Notes under the pieces: generated by a model
Seen by the model: only the letters and a program-made list of their open reading frames with translations
Databases searched by the model: none
Told to the model about the DNA's origin: nothing
Made by a program: the position numbers and the translations under genes
In this document: positions 17,044 through 24,842 of the stretch, in pieces
How the letters are laid out: every line of letters begins with the position of its first letter
Position numbering within the stretch: position 1 is the stretch's first letter
DNA from: Rossellomorea vietnamensis
Lineage (GTDB): Bacteria; Bacillota; Bacilli; Bacillales; Bacillaceae_B
Reading direction: 5' to 3'
DNA: 64,000 bases
Assembly (NCBI RefSeq): GCF_001305855.1
Contig: NZ_LIXZ01000001.1
Span: forward strand, 186,001 to 250,000

Positions 17044-18447
17044 CATTTCCTTTAAAATCTTGATGGCATTTTCCTCGTTCTTCACTTCCACATCGAACAA
17101 TTTTTCATACCAGTGGATGTCCATAAAGATGGTATCCCCAATCATTTGAACCGGCTTCCCCAGTAATCCATAATTTTCTTCATTATAAATGAAATAATCT
17201 TCATCTATATAGAACCTTAATGTATTCCCCTTTACGGAAGTGAAGTATACGCCTGGCTGCAGTTCTTTCATTTCAATGCCTAAGGCCTCGACCGCCTCAG
17301 GAAATTGAATATATTCCTTTTGTTGATATGAAATGTATGGTATCTGAATCGATTTTCGATTGACCTTCATTGGCTTATTCGCCTTAAGGATAAGCAGAGG
17401 ATGCTCATTCCCTTTCACACCTTCAGCGAAATAAGAGCATTTAAACCCTGTCACTCTACTGACTGCTTCATCGAACATAACACGGTCTACGGATTGATTC
17501 TTTATCTTTTGTCTAAGATCATCCCACTGGGAGGTGCTGAGACCGTCTTTCAGCTGTTTGTATGCCCATGCCGGTTTGGGAGAGTATGGAGTCTCATTAA
17601 GCAGGATACTGACAGCCAATTCCTTCAACCACGCATCTTCATCACTAGAAGACAAAGTCTGATACAACAGGCTTTGTCTTATACTTTTCAACTGTTCCCC
17701 GTAAGCATCATTGATCACGATCAGATGAGGGGACTTAAAAGGTTTGATATTATCCGTAATAAGGATTGTCACAAAACCGTCAGCGGATTCGAGTGAATCC
17801 AGCCCATCAAATCCGGCTGGCCCCCCTTCCTCGGTCAAAACCTTTACAGTCGCCGATCCACTCTCTTTCCATGATTCTTTTGTCCAGACTAAATCCGAAG
17901 GCTCCCCTCTGCCACTGAAGAAATAATAATCGATATAATCCAGTTTTTTATGGTTTGAAGATGGGTATCCCGCTATCCATTTTCCGTTTCGTGAACTCTT
18001 TTCCGTTAACTGAATATCTGTTTTGAGGGTTGAAATCCCAGATAGGACAGGATACCAATTCCTTAATGGCACACTCTCAGCTTTCGTCGACTGCTTTAAT
18101 GAATAGGTTATGGTGATTTCCTGAGGATCCTGATTCAAGGTACTTACATAAAATTCACCGTTTTCTTTCGTTAAACATTTGTTTTCTTCTTTATCTTTAC
18201 AGGTGAAGTTCTCTGCCCCCGCCGGCCATTTAAAAAGGAGTGGGTCAGAGGGAATGGTTGATGGGAAGTGGATCGTCTGAGTAACCTGAAACTCATCTTC
18301 TTTATGAATGATGGAATAGGATTGACTTACCTCCACAACACTCGATTCACCTGCACTCTCTGTCGTAAACCCCATCCACTGGAAAAAGAGAATACCGGAA
18401 CTTACCAGAATCATCAAAAAACCAAAAGTGAATACAAATCGTTTCAT
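17041..18447 (-). CDS. Uncharacterised membrane-anchored envelope protein with stalk-like C-terminus
   Basis: Not recognised as a named family. Of 468 residues, the first 25 or so are an uncleaved or cleavable hydrophobic signal (VFTFGFLMILVSSGILFFQW), and the rest is predicted extracellular. The part to about residue 170 is beta-rich (SYSIIHKEDEFQVTQTIHF, EITITYSLKQ) and carries two cysteines 9 apart (TCKDKEENKC). The last 120 residues (KANKPMKVNRKSIQIPYI to the end) resemble the copper-amine-oxidase N-terminal, or stalk, fold common in Bacillales surface proteins, with VYFTSVKGNTLRFYIDED and MDIHWYEKLFDVEV. Domain call is by look only. ATG is preceded by ACGGAGGTAATGGCATAGT. It lies between ylbG and rsmD positions and is not known there in B. 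subtilis. Confidence 0.6.
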   Translation of the reverse strand: MKRFVFTFGFLMILVSSGILFFQWMGFTTESAGESSVVEVSQSYSIIHKEDEFQVTQTIHFPSTIPSDPLLFKWPAGAENFTCKDKEENKCLTKENGEFYVSTLNQDPQEITITYSLKQSTKAESVPLRNWYPVLSGISTLKTDIQLTEKSSRNGKWIAGYPSSNHKKLDYIDYYFFSGRGEPSDLVWTKESWKESGSATVKVLTEEGGPAGFDGLDSLESADGFVTILITDNIKPFKSPHLIVINDAYGEQLKSIRQSLLYQTLSSSDEDAWLKELAVSILLNETPYSPKPAWAYKQLKDGLSTSQWDDLRQKIKNQSVDRVMFDEAVSRVTGFKCSYFAEGVKGNEHPLLILKANKPMKVNRKSIQIPYISYQQKEYIQFPEAVEALGIEMKELQPGVYFTSVKGNTLRFYIDEDYFIYNEENYGLLGKPVQMIGDTIFMDIHWYEKLFDVEVKNEENAIKILKEM

Positions 18448-18640
18448 ACTATGCCATTACCTCCGTTTACTACTTAAAGAATAGCAGAAGTATAAGGATA
18501 ATAGTGGTACATATTTATGAAAAGACCATATTTTCAATAAAAAGCCTATTGAAATGAACATAATTACCATCTTTACTTATGTGTTTAGTTTTGAAATAAT
18601 AAGGAATTGATGAACTTGGTAAGAAAAGGGGAATAATACA

Positions 18641-19030
18641 ATGATTCAACGATTTATAGAATTAGGAGAAGGATATTCAGATATTTATGAGCTTTTGGAG
18701 CTTGCGAAAGCGAATGAAGAACGCCTAGAGCATATGCTGGCATTTCATACAATTGTGAAGGACCGTGCTGTCACTTCTTTGGCCCTTGTGATGAAACCGA
18801 CGGAACAAGGGAAATTCCAAGCCATTTATATTTGCAGGGAAGGAATTCCAAACCCGAATATTACACCGAACCAGCGCTACTCACTATTTGAGGAAGCTGC
18901 TGAGAAGCTTGGCAGGGTCATCATTCAGATGGATGTTAAGCCCTCGACACTATTTCCGGAAAATGCCCTGTATTATCAGCATTTAATCGCCATCTTGAGG
19001 TTGAATCATTATATACTGCCTTTGCAATAG
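18641..19030 (+). CDS. Conserved hypothetical cytosolic protein (129 residues)
   Basis: Not assigned to a known function. Small soluble mixed alpha/beta protein starting MIQRFIELGEGYSDIYELL, with HTIVKDRAVTSLALVMKPTE and GKFQAIYICREGIPNP, a pattern that suggests a compact sheet with flanking helices; no signal peptide, membrane segment or cysteine cluster. The ATG follows AAAAGGGGAATAATACA. It is transcribed opposite to both neighbours. It has the feel of a protein conserved in Bacillaceae near ylbG, but I cannot name the family with confidence. Confidence 0.6.
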   Translation: MIQRFIELGEGYSDIYELLELAKANEERLEHMLAFHTIVKDRAVTSLALVMKPTEQGKFQAIYICREGIPNPNITPNQRYSLFEEAAEKLGRVIIQMDVKPSTLFPENALYYQHLIAILRLNHYILPLQ

Positions 19031-19072
19031 CCATCGTCTTGCTGCTCAAACGGATTGATTAAAATGCCAATG

Positions 19073-19106
19073 AAAAAAGCTGCCAAAACAACATTCTTTG
19101 GCAGCC
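19073..19106 (-). terminator. Terminator after ylbG
   Basis: Minus strand GGCTGCCAAAGAATGTTGTTTTGGCAGCTTTTTTC: a 9-10 bp stem (GCTGCCAAA/TTTGGCAGC) followed by six T. Confidence 0.85.
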
Positions 19107-19110
19107 ATTC

Positions 19111-19386
19111 TTAAAATCCCATTTTGTAATCATATTCCTTCGCTTTATCAGGTCGTGAATTTTCAAAAACGGACTTGATAAATGGCTTAAAGGAAGGATC
19201 GACTCTTTTCACGTATGAATAAGCAGAAATTCTTTCCATCACAGAGTCAATTTCGTCCTGATTGCAATAAAGCACAACATATTTCATTTTCTTCGATACA
19301 TAGTGAACATTTCCAAATCGCCTAAGGGACTTGGCATGCTTCAAGCTATGTAACCAAACAACTAACCCTTGTCTTTCTGTTAACAT
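19111..19386 (-). CDS. ylbG: UPF0298 (DUF2129) family protein YlbG
   Basis: Small cytosolic protein of 91 residues, family DUF2129, function unknown. It begins [21 protein letters not shown] and contains [20 protein letters not shown] and [17 protein letters not shown], the conserved blocks of the family, with a predicted ferredoxin-like fold. In B. subtilis ylbG is next to ylbF (ricF); here one short gene lies between. The ATG follows CTAGAGGGGAAACTAT. Possible links to the RicAFT complex are suggested only by neighbourhood. Confidence 0.88.
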   Translation of the reverse strand: MLTERQGLVVWLHSLKHAKSLRRFGNVHYVSKKMKYVVLYCNQDEIDSVMERISAYSYVKRVDPSFKPFIKSVFENSRPDKAKEYDYKMGF

Positions 19387-19521
19387 ATAGTTTCCCCTCT
19401 AGGAATCACTTTTTTTTAAGTCTAGCATAACAGCGTGTGGGTAAGCAATAAGTAATGGTATGATCTTTCCTTAAATGGAGTGTAAAGTAAATATGGCATA
19501 TCGAGAGAATGGAGGGCCCAC

Positions 19522-19836
19522 ATGGACTTGAATGTGATATGGGACTATTTCATCGAACACCTGAAGGAAGAAGACGGAATTGAAGAAGCACAAGTAAAAT
19601 GGAGTGCCGGCATTCCGTTCATCTATATTCGATCAGGGAAAACGAAAAGTGACATTGAATATTCCATCAAGAAATGGTCGGCTAAAGCCATGCGTGGAAA
19701 AAGACTGCATTCTGATACTATTTTTTTCAGGAAAGAGGAATCATTATATGTCTATCGCCACCGATTCTTTGTTCCCCAGGAAAAAATGTTTTGCTGTGGG
19801 AATCTCTGTGTAGATTGTGTCCGGTTAAAACAATAG
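19522..19836 (+). CDS. Uncharacterised 104-residue protein with C-terminal cysteine cluster
   Basis: No family recognised. The body (MDLNVIWDYFIEHLKEEDGI to about residue 80) is soluble and mixed, with SKTKSDIEYSIKKW-like helix and basic strands (YVYRHRFFVPQ). The last 16 residues contain four cysteines (FCCGNLCVDCVRLKQ), a pattern able to bind zinc or an iron-sulfur cluster. ATG follows GAATGGAGGGCCCAC, a reasonable ribosome binding site. It converges with ylbF, whose own C-terminus is Cys-rich and binds an iron-sulfur cluster in B. subtilis; the two genes share a terminator. Confidence 0.6.
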   Translation: MDLNVIWDYFIEHLKEEDGIEEAQVKWSAGIPFIYIRSGKTKSDIEYSIKKWSAKAMRGKRLHSDTIFFRKEESLYVYRHRFFVPQEKMFCCGNLCVDCVRLKQ

Positions 19837-19846
19837 GCGGTAACCA

Positions 19847-19891
19847 TAAAAAAAGAAAGTGCGGACATTTTCAGTCCGCTCTTTCTTTTTT
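19847..19891. terminator. Bidirectional terminator between the Cys-tailed protein gene and ylbF
   Basis: AAAGAAAGTGCGGAC-ATTTTCA-GTCCGCTCTTTCTTTTTT: a 15-bp stem with one mismatch and T-runs on both strands. Confidence 0.88.
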
Positions 19892-19893
19892 GT

Positions 19894-20340
19894 TTACGCC
19901 GAACAACCGCAGCTTCCCCCTGAACCGCAGCCTCCTCCACAGGATCCGCCGCTTGAGAAGAAAGGATTCCCTGAAGGAACCTTCACATTTTTTGAGACGG
20001 AATGTCCAATCACCAGGCTCACATGATCAAGGAGATCCTGCAGCTCGTTTTCAGCTCTGCGGAATTCTGCCACATTCTCATCAAGATCCATTTCTCTCTT
20101 TACTTCCCGGATTTCTTTCATGATGGTTTTGTAGTCAGGATGGTATCTTCCAAAGCGCTGTACTTCTTCGTAACTCTCTTTCATCCGTGAAAAGGTTTGG
20201 ACCTTTCGCTGGGTTTCAGAGTTGTTACGCAGTTTATATAAAGACTTACGATAATTCTCTGCCACATCGGATTCCAGTATCCACTGAGATAATTCGTCAG
20301 CTGAATCCAATATTTCCATTCTTTCAATAGTAGCAAGCAT
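19894..20340 (-). CDS. ricF: RicF (YlbF), RicAFT complex subunit
   Basis: Subunit of the RicA-RicF-RicT (YmcA-YlbF-YaaT) complex, which in B. subtilis steers RNase Y cleavage of operon mRNAs and affects competence, sporulation and biofilm. Of 148 residues, about 1-110 are the helical Com_YlbF domain (MLATIERMEILDSADELSQW, then YEEVQRFGRYHPDYKTIMKE). The C-terminal tail GSCGGGCGSGGSCGCSA supplies four cysteines, in keeping with the known [4Fe-4S] ligands. Start is the ATG after GGAGGTGGGCGTT. Gene symbol follows the B. subtilis name. Confidence 0.93.
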   Translation of the reverse strand: MLATIERMEILDSADELSQWILESDVAENYRKSLYKLRNNSETQRKVQTFSRMKESYEEVQRFGRYHPDYKTIMKEIREVKREMDLDENVAEFRRAENELQDLLDHVSLVIGHSVSKNVKVPSGNPFFSSGGSCGGGCGSGGSCGCSA

Positions 20341-20429
20341 AACGCCCACCTCCGTATCGATATTTTAACATGTTTCACGGAAGTATGCGAATAGGCAGGT
20401 TCGATATTTCAATTTCAATGTTCATGACC

Positions 20430-20462
20430 AAAAATAATCACCGCCGAAAGCACGGCGGTGAA
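20430..20462 (-). terminator. Terminator after the 130-residue lipoprotein gene
   Basis: Minus strand TCACCGCCG-TGCTTT-CGGCGGTGA followed by TTATTTTT: a 9-bp GC-rich stem. Confidence 0.8.
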
Positions 20463-20474
20463 GGTTTAAACGCT

Positions 20475-20867
20475 TTATTGAATTGTCACATAAAATTGTT
20501 CCTTCATCCCAAATGATTGATTGTTTTTCCCGACAATTTCAATATTCAGTAGATGTACACCTTTGGGTAATCCTTTAATGACAAAGGCGGCCGTATGATA
20601 TTCTTTATACAAATTTCCTGTATTGGACCGGACAATGATTTTTCCCTTTTTCGCACCTTTTTTTTCTGTTGTGAATGTAACACCTGGTACAATGCATTCA
20701 ATATACACTTGATTCCCTTGAACCATATGTTTGATGGAAACAGGCTTTTGTCCTGAATTGGCAGCCTCCACTTTTTTAGTGAACGAGAAGCTTTCCGGCT
20801 CAGGCATTTTTTCCTTACAACCGCTTAATATTAGTAAAGCGATGGCTAACATGATCATTTTCTTCAT
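20475..20867 (-). CDS. Predicted small lipoprotein, function unknown
   Basis: 130 residues starting MKKMIMLAIALLILSGCKEK, a type II signal peptide whose lipobox ILSGC puts the lipidated cysteine at residue 17. The mature part is a short beta-rich domain (VSIKHMVQGNQVYIECIV, GKIIVRSNTGNLYKEYH, GVHLLNIEIVGKNNQSFG), consistent with an immunoglobulin-like or FixH-like fold, but I do not recognise the family. Likely faces the cell wall. It lies between ylbF and ylbE, and has its own terminator. Confidence 0.65.
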   Translation of the reverse strand: MKKMIMLAIALLILSGCKEKMPEPESFSFTKKVEAANSGQKPVSIKHMVQGNQVYIECIVPGVTFTTEKKGAKKGKIIVRSNTGNLYKEYHTAAFVIKGLPKGVHLLNIEIVGKNNQSFGMKEQFYVTIQ

Positions 20868-20959
20868 CGTTTACACCACTCCTTACCTATAGCCTTGCCC
20901 TATCGATTCCTTTTTTACTCAAATATCGATCCTCCAATTGAAGACAAAAAAATAGCACC

Positions 20960-21202
20960 CTAATTGTCGGCACTATTCATTGATTGAAACATACTGATCA
21001 TCATGGAAGCCATCTGGACTCCATTCGAAAATTTTTGAACCCTATGCGGAATCGTTTTTTGAAAATGATTAATGGATGCGATCTCAAACTTTTCTAATTC
21101 ATTGGGATTTCGGGAAAGTGTGCGGTACCACTCGGGTTGATCCCTAAGGAATAACTTCAGATCTTCCTTGCCATAAATATATTCAATGACATCCGTTCTC
21201 AT
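20960..21202 (-). CDS. ylbE: YlbE-like family protein
   Basis: Small cytosolic protein of 80 residues of the YlbE family, function unknown. It reads MRTDVIEYIYGKEDLKLFLR, then PEWYRTLSRNPNELEKFEIA and HRVQKFSNGVQMASMMISMF, a conserved helical pattern. The ATG follows TTAGGGGGGTAAAAT, which overlaps the stop of ylbD 11 bp upstream, so the two are probably co-translated. In B. subtilis ylbE shares a sporulation-associated operon with ylbD, the source of the inference that it has a role in late sporulation. Confidence 0.82.
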   Translation of the reverse strand: MRTDVIEYIYGKEDLKLFLRDQPEWYRTLSRNPNELEKFEIASINHFQKTIPHRVQKFSNGVQMASMMISMFQSMNSADN

Positions 21203-21213
21203 ATTTTACCCCC

Positions 21214-21636
21214 CTAATCTTTTCGGAAAGAAAAAGGATGGGAAGGCTTGGATGGCGCTTCCGTTTTGGTCGCTGTCCCAGATCCCCTATTGTTACCTGA
21301 TTGAAATTGACTGAGCACTCCCTGAACTGTCCCAAGTGCTTCACTTAAGCTGTTAATATGCTGCTGCAATTGATTAGCGTCCATTTTCTTCACCATTTCT
21401 CCCACCTGATCCATCCACCCTCCTTTACTTTCGGAATTGGTGGACTTCTTTTCGCTTTCTTTCCCTGATTCTGTCCTATACTTATCCCATCTTGTGTCGT
21501 CTTCCCCAAGCAAATACCAGTCTTCAAAGAGATCCTGCCAATTAGCATCGCCATTTCGGACATCCTTTATGATTTTCGGATGCTTTTTCACAAAACCTTT
21601 AAATTCTTTGACTTTAGGGTGTAATGATTTCCCCAT
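21214..21636 (-). CDS. ylbD: Spore coat protein YlbD
   Basis: Predicted spore coat component of the YlbD family, 140 residues. The N-terminal half shows the family signature SLHPKVKEFKGFVKKHPKII and NGDANWQDLFEDWYLLGEDD. A Lys/Ser/Gly-rich linker follows, then a helical segment (VGEMVKKMDANQLQQHINSL) and a polar, low-complexity C-terminus. No signal peptide is seen, in line with mother-cell synthesis. ATG is nine bases after GGAGGTGTTC. It is first of a ylbD-ylbE pair. Confidence 0.82.
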   Translation of the reverse strand: MGKSLHPKVKEFKGFVKKHPKIIKDVRNGDANWQDLFEDWYLLGEDDTRWDKYRTESGKESEKKSTNSESKGGWMDQVGEMVKKMDANQLQQHINSLSEALGTVQGVLSQFQSGNNRGSGTATKTEAPSKPSHPFSFRKD

Positions 21637-21801
21637 AACATGAACACCTCCATTACAGGCTTCTACCTACTACACTTTATGAAAAGGTTAAAAGAATGGT
21701 GATACATTCCTTTTTGTAGTAATATTTACTTGTAATTACGCATTCGCAACGATTCAGTACTTGATGTGCTGACTGTGAATACTTTAAAAGGATGTTTAAA
21801 C

Positions 21802-22290
21802 ATGAGAGAAGAGGTACAAAAATTATTTAATGAATGCATGACCGAGGCGGCTGATGAGGATCTCCTGATTATGAAACAGCTCCTCGAAGGAATACAACGG
21901 AAGAAATACAGCGAAAATGAATCGATCATCGGCGGGATATTCGCAATGGACAGGAAAATGGAGGACGGTAACTTAGAGGTGAGCATCCCGATCACTCCCG
22001 TTACACATAACTCCCTGGACATTGTACATGGTGGTGTAACCGCTACCCTGGTGGATACAGCGATGGGTACCTTAGCGAATATGATGCTTCCAGAAGGTTA
22101 TGGCGCAGTAACGACAAACTTAAATGTCCATTACTTGGCACCGGGTATAGGTGAACGTCTCACTGCACATGCAACAGTCGTCCACCAAGGAAGCAAAACG
22201 ATTGTAGTGGACGGTAAAGTGGTAAGTTCTGAAGGAAAAATCGTCGCTCACTCAACAGGATCTTTTTTTATTTTCAAAAAGAAACAATAA
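21802..22290 (+). CDS. PaaI-like hotdog-fold thioesterase
   Basis: Predicted acyl-CoA thioesterase, 162 residues, hotdog fold of the PaaI/HGG group. The signature is SLDIVHGGVTATLVDTAMGT near residue 75, where the HGG loop and following Asp are the usual catalytic and binding elements; VTTNLNVHYLAPGIGERLTA and GKIVAHSTGSFFI complete the strands. A 40-residue helical extension precedes the fold. Start is the ATG of MREEVQKLF; a GTG twelve codons earlier lies in frame but lacks a good ribosome binding site. Substrate unknown. Transcribed opposite to ylbD and ylbC, so it is a single-gene unit closed by a terminator. Confidence 0.82.
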   Translation: MREEVQKLFNECMTEAADEDLLIMKQLLEGIQRKKYSENESIIGGIFAMDRKMEDGNLEVSIPITPVTHNSLDIVHGGVTATLVDTAMGTLANMMLPEGYGAVTTNLNVHYLAPGIGERLTAHATVVHQGSKTIVVDGKVVSSEGKIVAHSTGSFFIFKKKQ

Positions 22291-22333
22291 AAAAGGTGGA
22301 TTCTCCATTCAAAATCGGAGAATCCCCTTTTTC
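22288..22333. terminator. Bidirectional terminator between thioesterase gene and ylbC
   Basis: AAAAAAGGTGGATTCTCC and GGAGAATCCCCTTTTTC form a stem with one mismatch between convergent genes. Confidence 0.85.
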
Positions 22334-23396
22334 ATTCCTCATCTTCCATTTTCTCTATGAAATTCTGGGTATAAAATCGTTTGTAAACCCCTACGCCAAG
22401 ATGCGTGAAATTCTGCTCCAGCAGGATCTTCCTGTGACCTTCTGAATTGAGCCAGCCATGGACGGCTTCCGGAGCATCCGTATACTGGGATGCGATGTTT
22501 TCCCCTGCTGCCTTAAAACGCACATCCCCTTGTTCTAAACGCTGAGATAGATCCCCAAGGGTAGGTGAATCATGGGAGAAGTAGTCTTTTTCAAACATTT
22601 CTTTACTATGCCCCCGTGCTATTTGGGCCGTTTCCTCATCCCACTTCAGTGTATCTTCACCAAATTGATGTCTGATTACATTCGTAATATCAAATATCTG
22701 CCGTTCACTGGCAGTATTGACCTTATCCCATTCGTCTTCACTCGGTTCCGTTTCCTCAGCCAATTCACCCCGATACATCATTTCATAAGGATGCATCTCG
22801 ATCAATGTGCGGCTATCCAGGAATCGTATACTCGTCAGCTGGCTTGTGATTTTGTCCAAGTAAAGCTGGGCATAGATATTTCCTAGTGGTACGAGAAGTC
22901 GGGTATTCAAATCTTCTTCATTCAGTTCGAATTGATAGGAGCCTGAATCATCGTTCACAACAATTTCAGATTCGACAATGGTAAAACGATAAATATCTTC
23001 CAAACTCTGTCCAAGCTTATAAGGGGCGACATCCACTTGATTCCCGATGGCATAGAGGGTAACCACTTTTTGGTTCAGAACGCCCATCTGTATGTATTGT
23101 TTAGTTGAAATCGGGTAAACCCACCATTCGTACCCGTACGGACTGGGTTCGACTCTTTCCGGTTCCCCAAATGCTTCCTTTACCTTTTTCGTATCTTTGC
23201 CTATCCAGGTAGATAAGCCTGAAGCCGGTCTTTCCCCTGGTGTCTCAATTGTTTGATTCACCTGGTTCTCTTTGTCTTCCTTAAGAGTTTGGGTTTTTGG
23301 TCCTTTTAATGGTTTGTTTTCCTGCTTTTGACCTTGATAAATACCAATAATTAATATAATGACAAAAATGATCAAAACACGTAAAACCGTTCTCAG
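22332..23396 (-). CDS. ylbC: CAP-domain (SCP/PR-1) protein YlbC
   Basis: Secreted or membrane-anchored protein: an N-terminal hydrophobic helix (VLRVLIIFVIILIIGIYQG), a Lys/Glu-rich linker, a CAP-associated domain (GKDTKKVKEAFGEPERVEPS, then YGYEWWVYP, about residues 55-210), and a C-terminal CAP domain with NVIRHQFGEDTLKW, HSKEMFEKDYFSHDSP and GENIASQYTDAPEAVHGWLNS. The only good ribosome binding site, AGAGGAGGGGAAATC, precedes a CTG codon at 23396, giving 354 residues; the sole conventional in-frame start upstream is a GTG at 23459 with no such site. The start is therefore uncertain. Function unknown. Confidence 0.85.
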   Translation of the reverse strand: MRTVLRVLIIFVIILIIGIYQGQKQENKPLKGPKTQTLKEDKENQVNQTIETPGERPASGLSTWIGKDTKKVKEAFGEPERVEPSPYGYEWWVYPISTKQYIQMGVLNQKVVTLYAIGNQVDVAPYKLGQSLEDIYRFTIVESEIVVNDDSGSYQFELNEEDLNTRLLVPLGNIYAQLYLDKITSQLTSIRFLDSRTLIEMHPYEMMYRGELAEETEPSEDEWDKVNTASERQIFDITNVIRHQFGEDTLKWDEETAQIARGHSKEMFEKDYFSHDSPTLGDLSQRLEQGDVRFKAAGENIASQYTDAPEAVHGWLNSEGHRKILLEQNFTHLGVGVYKRFYTQNFIEKMEDEE

Positions 23397-23555
23397 GATT
23401 TCCCCTCCTCTCTTCTCCCCATAAAGAAATAGGTCAACGTTACTATGAACAGTATACACTAATGCTGTTTATAAAAATGGTGTCTACATTAAAGAATAGC
23501 ATATTTTTACTCGTTCTAAAACTGACGTACTCCTGCGATCCTTTTTTCCGTAAAA

Positions 23556-23593
23556 ATAAGGATGATCATGTTTGTCAACATGATCATCCTTTA
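23556..23593 (-). terminator. Terminator after ylbB
   Basis: AAAGGATGATCATGTT-TGTC/GACA-AACATGATCATCCTTT is a 15-bp perfect palindromic stem directly after ylbB, with T-runs on both strands. Confidence 0.85.
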
Positions 23594-23595
23594 GA

Positions 23596-24030
23596 CTAAA
23601 ATGGTTTATTACTGAAGTCCGATTCCGAAATATTTTCAAGTGCCACATACGCTTCTTTACCCAACGATTCCCTTATGGCAAGATCGCCTAAGGATATCAT
23701 TCCAATCAATCTCTCCCCTTCAACTACAGGAAGTCTCCTGATCTGGTTTTCAGCCATCATACGGGCAGCTTCCTCGACTGAAGTTTCCGGTCCCGTCGTA
23801 ATCAGGTGTTTACTCATAATATCCTCAACCTTAGATGAAGCTGGATGCTTTTCAGCAATACATCGGAGAACAATATCCCGGTCCGTCATCACTCCCACTA
23901 TTTTATCTCCATCCAGAATGGGAATGGAACCAATATTATATTCTTTCATTTTCAGAGCGACCTCATAAACGTTGTCGAGTAGTGAACAAGTCTCAACATC
24001 CTTCGTCATGATATCCTTGATTACGGTCAT
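23596..24030 (-). CDS. ylbB: CBS-domain protein YlbB
   Basis: Tandem CBS-domain (Bateman module) protein of 144 residues with no attached effector domain. The two repeats are IKDIMTKDVETCSLLDNVYE-GSIPILDGDKIVGVMTDRDIV and VEDIMSKHLITTGPETSVEE-RRLPVVEGERLIGMISLGDLA. Such modules usually sense adenine nucleotides; the partner is unknown. Start is the second of two close ATGs, six bases after AAGGAGG. Position is that of ylbB between ylbC and ylbA. The related YhcV-type proteins respond to stress in bacilli, but nothing here shows regulation. Confidence 0.9.
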   Translation of the reverse strand: MTVIKDIMTKDVETCSLLDNVYEVALKMKEYNIGSIPILDGDKIVGVMTDRDIVLRCIAEKHPASSKVEDIMSKHLITTGPETSVEEAARMMAENQIRRLPVVEGERLIGMISLGDLAIRESLGKEAYVALENISESDFSNKPF

Positions 24031-24290
24031 CTTCATCCTCCTTTTTATAAAACTTTTTCTCTCCTATTTTCCAGCTTACTCTTGAAAGATATTCATCTTT
24101 TTAAAAATCACCCAATTCAAATGATTCAAGACATTGCAAGATAAAGTTTTTTCCACTATTATTAAGAATGAGAAATACCGCATTTAGTATCAATGTACAT
24201 ACACCGATATAAATGCTTCTACCATACGGAAAGCATGGGGATACAAAATATCTGCTATTCGCATGCAAGCCAATATAGGAGGAAATTATT

Positions 24291-24650
24291 ATGCGTTTTG
24301 AAGCAACTGAATTTGAAAGCTTAAAAGTCGATTTAAACCGATTGGACGAAATCATGGAATCTCACGGACTGGTCCGTGCAGGTCAATGGGATTATGAGCG
24401 CGTAACCTATGACCGTAAATTTGAAATTAGAGAAGGTATTTTCTATTTACGGATCCAGGGTCTTGCAGTCGAAGGGGATGTCGGAAAGCATGACGCTGTT
24501 ATCCAATTGATGACACCTCTACTAGGGAAACATTACTACCCGCACGGAGTGGAATATGGTGAAGGGGAAGAGTTCCCTAAACATCTTGTCACTTCTTGTG
24601 AAAAGCTCTTAGCTGATGTTAAAAAAGATGCATCGAACTTTGCATGGTAA
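24291..24650 (+). CDS. ylbA: YugN-like family protein YlbA
   Basis: Small soluble protein of 119 residues of the YugN-like family, function unknown. It contains VRAGQWDYERVTYDRKFE, EGIFYLRIQGLAVEGDV and LMTPLLGKHYYPHGVEY, conserved blocks of the family. ATG follows an excellent site (TAGGAGGAAATTATT). Divergent from ylbB and followed by its own terminator. It marks the end of the ylb block before the cytochrome oxidase genes, though here a transporter gene is inserted between. Confidence 0.85.
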   Translation: MRFEATEFESLKVDLNRLDEIMESHGLVRAGQWDYERVTYDRKFEIREGIFYLRIQGLAVEGDVGKHDAVIQLMTPLLGKHYYPHGVEYGEGEEFPKHLVTSCEKLLADVKKDASNFAW

Positions 24651-24659
24651 TACACTTTT

Positions 24660-24695
24660 AAAAAAGACTGTCTGACTTATGGACAGTCTTTTCTA
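24660..24695 (+). terminator. Terminator after ylbA
   Basis: AAAAAGACTGTC-TGACTTAT-GGACAGTCTTTTC downstream of ylbA: about 12-bp stem and T-run. Confidence 0.85.
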
Positions 24696-24842
24696 TATGG
24701 TTTTCTTTCACGAAAGATACTTCGTCATGCCTGTTCCAAATGGATACAAAACCTTCAAAATTTCACTTTCTTCCCTCTGTTCATTCTTCTTTGACTCTAA
24801 TATAATAAAAGTAAGAGGTTCCTGTTAGAAAGGGGTACACCA

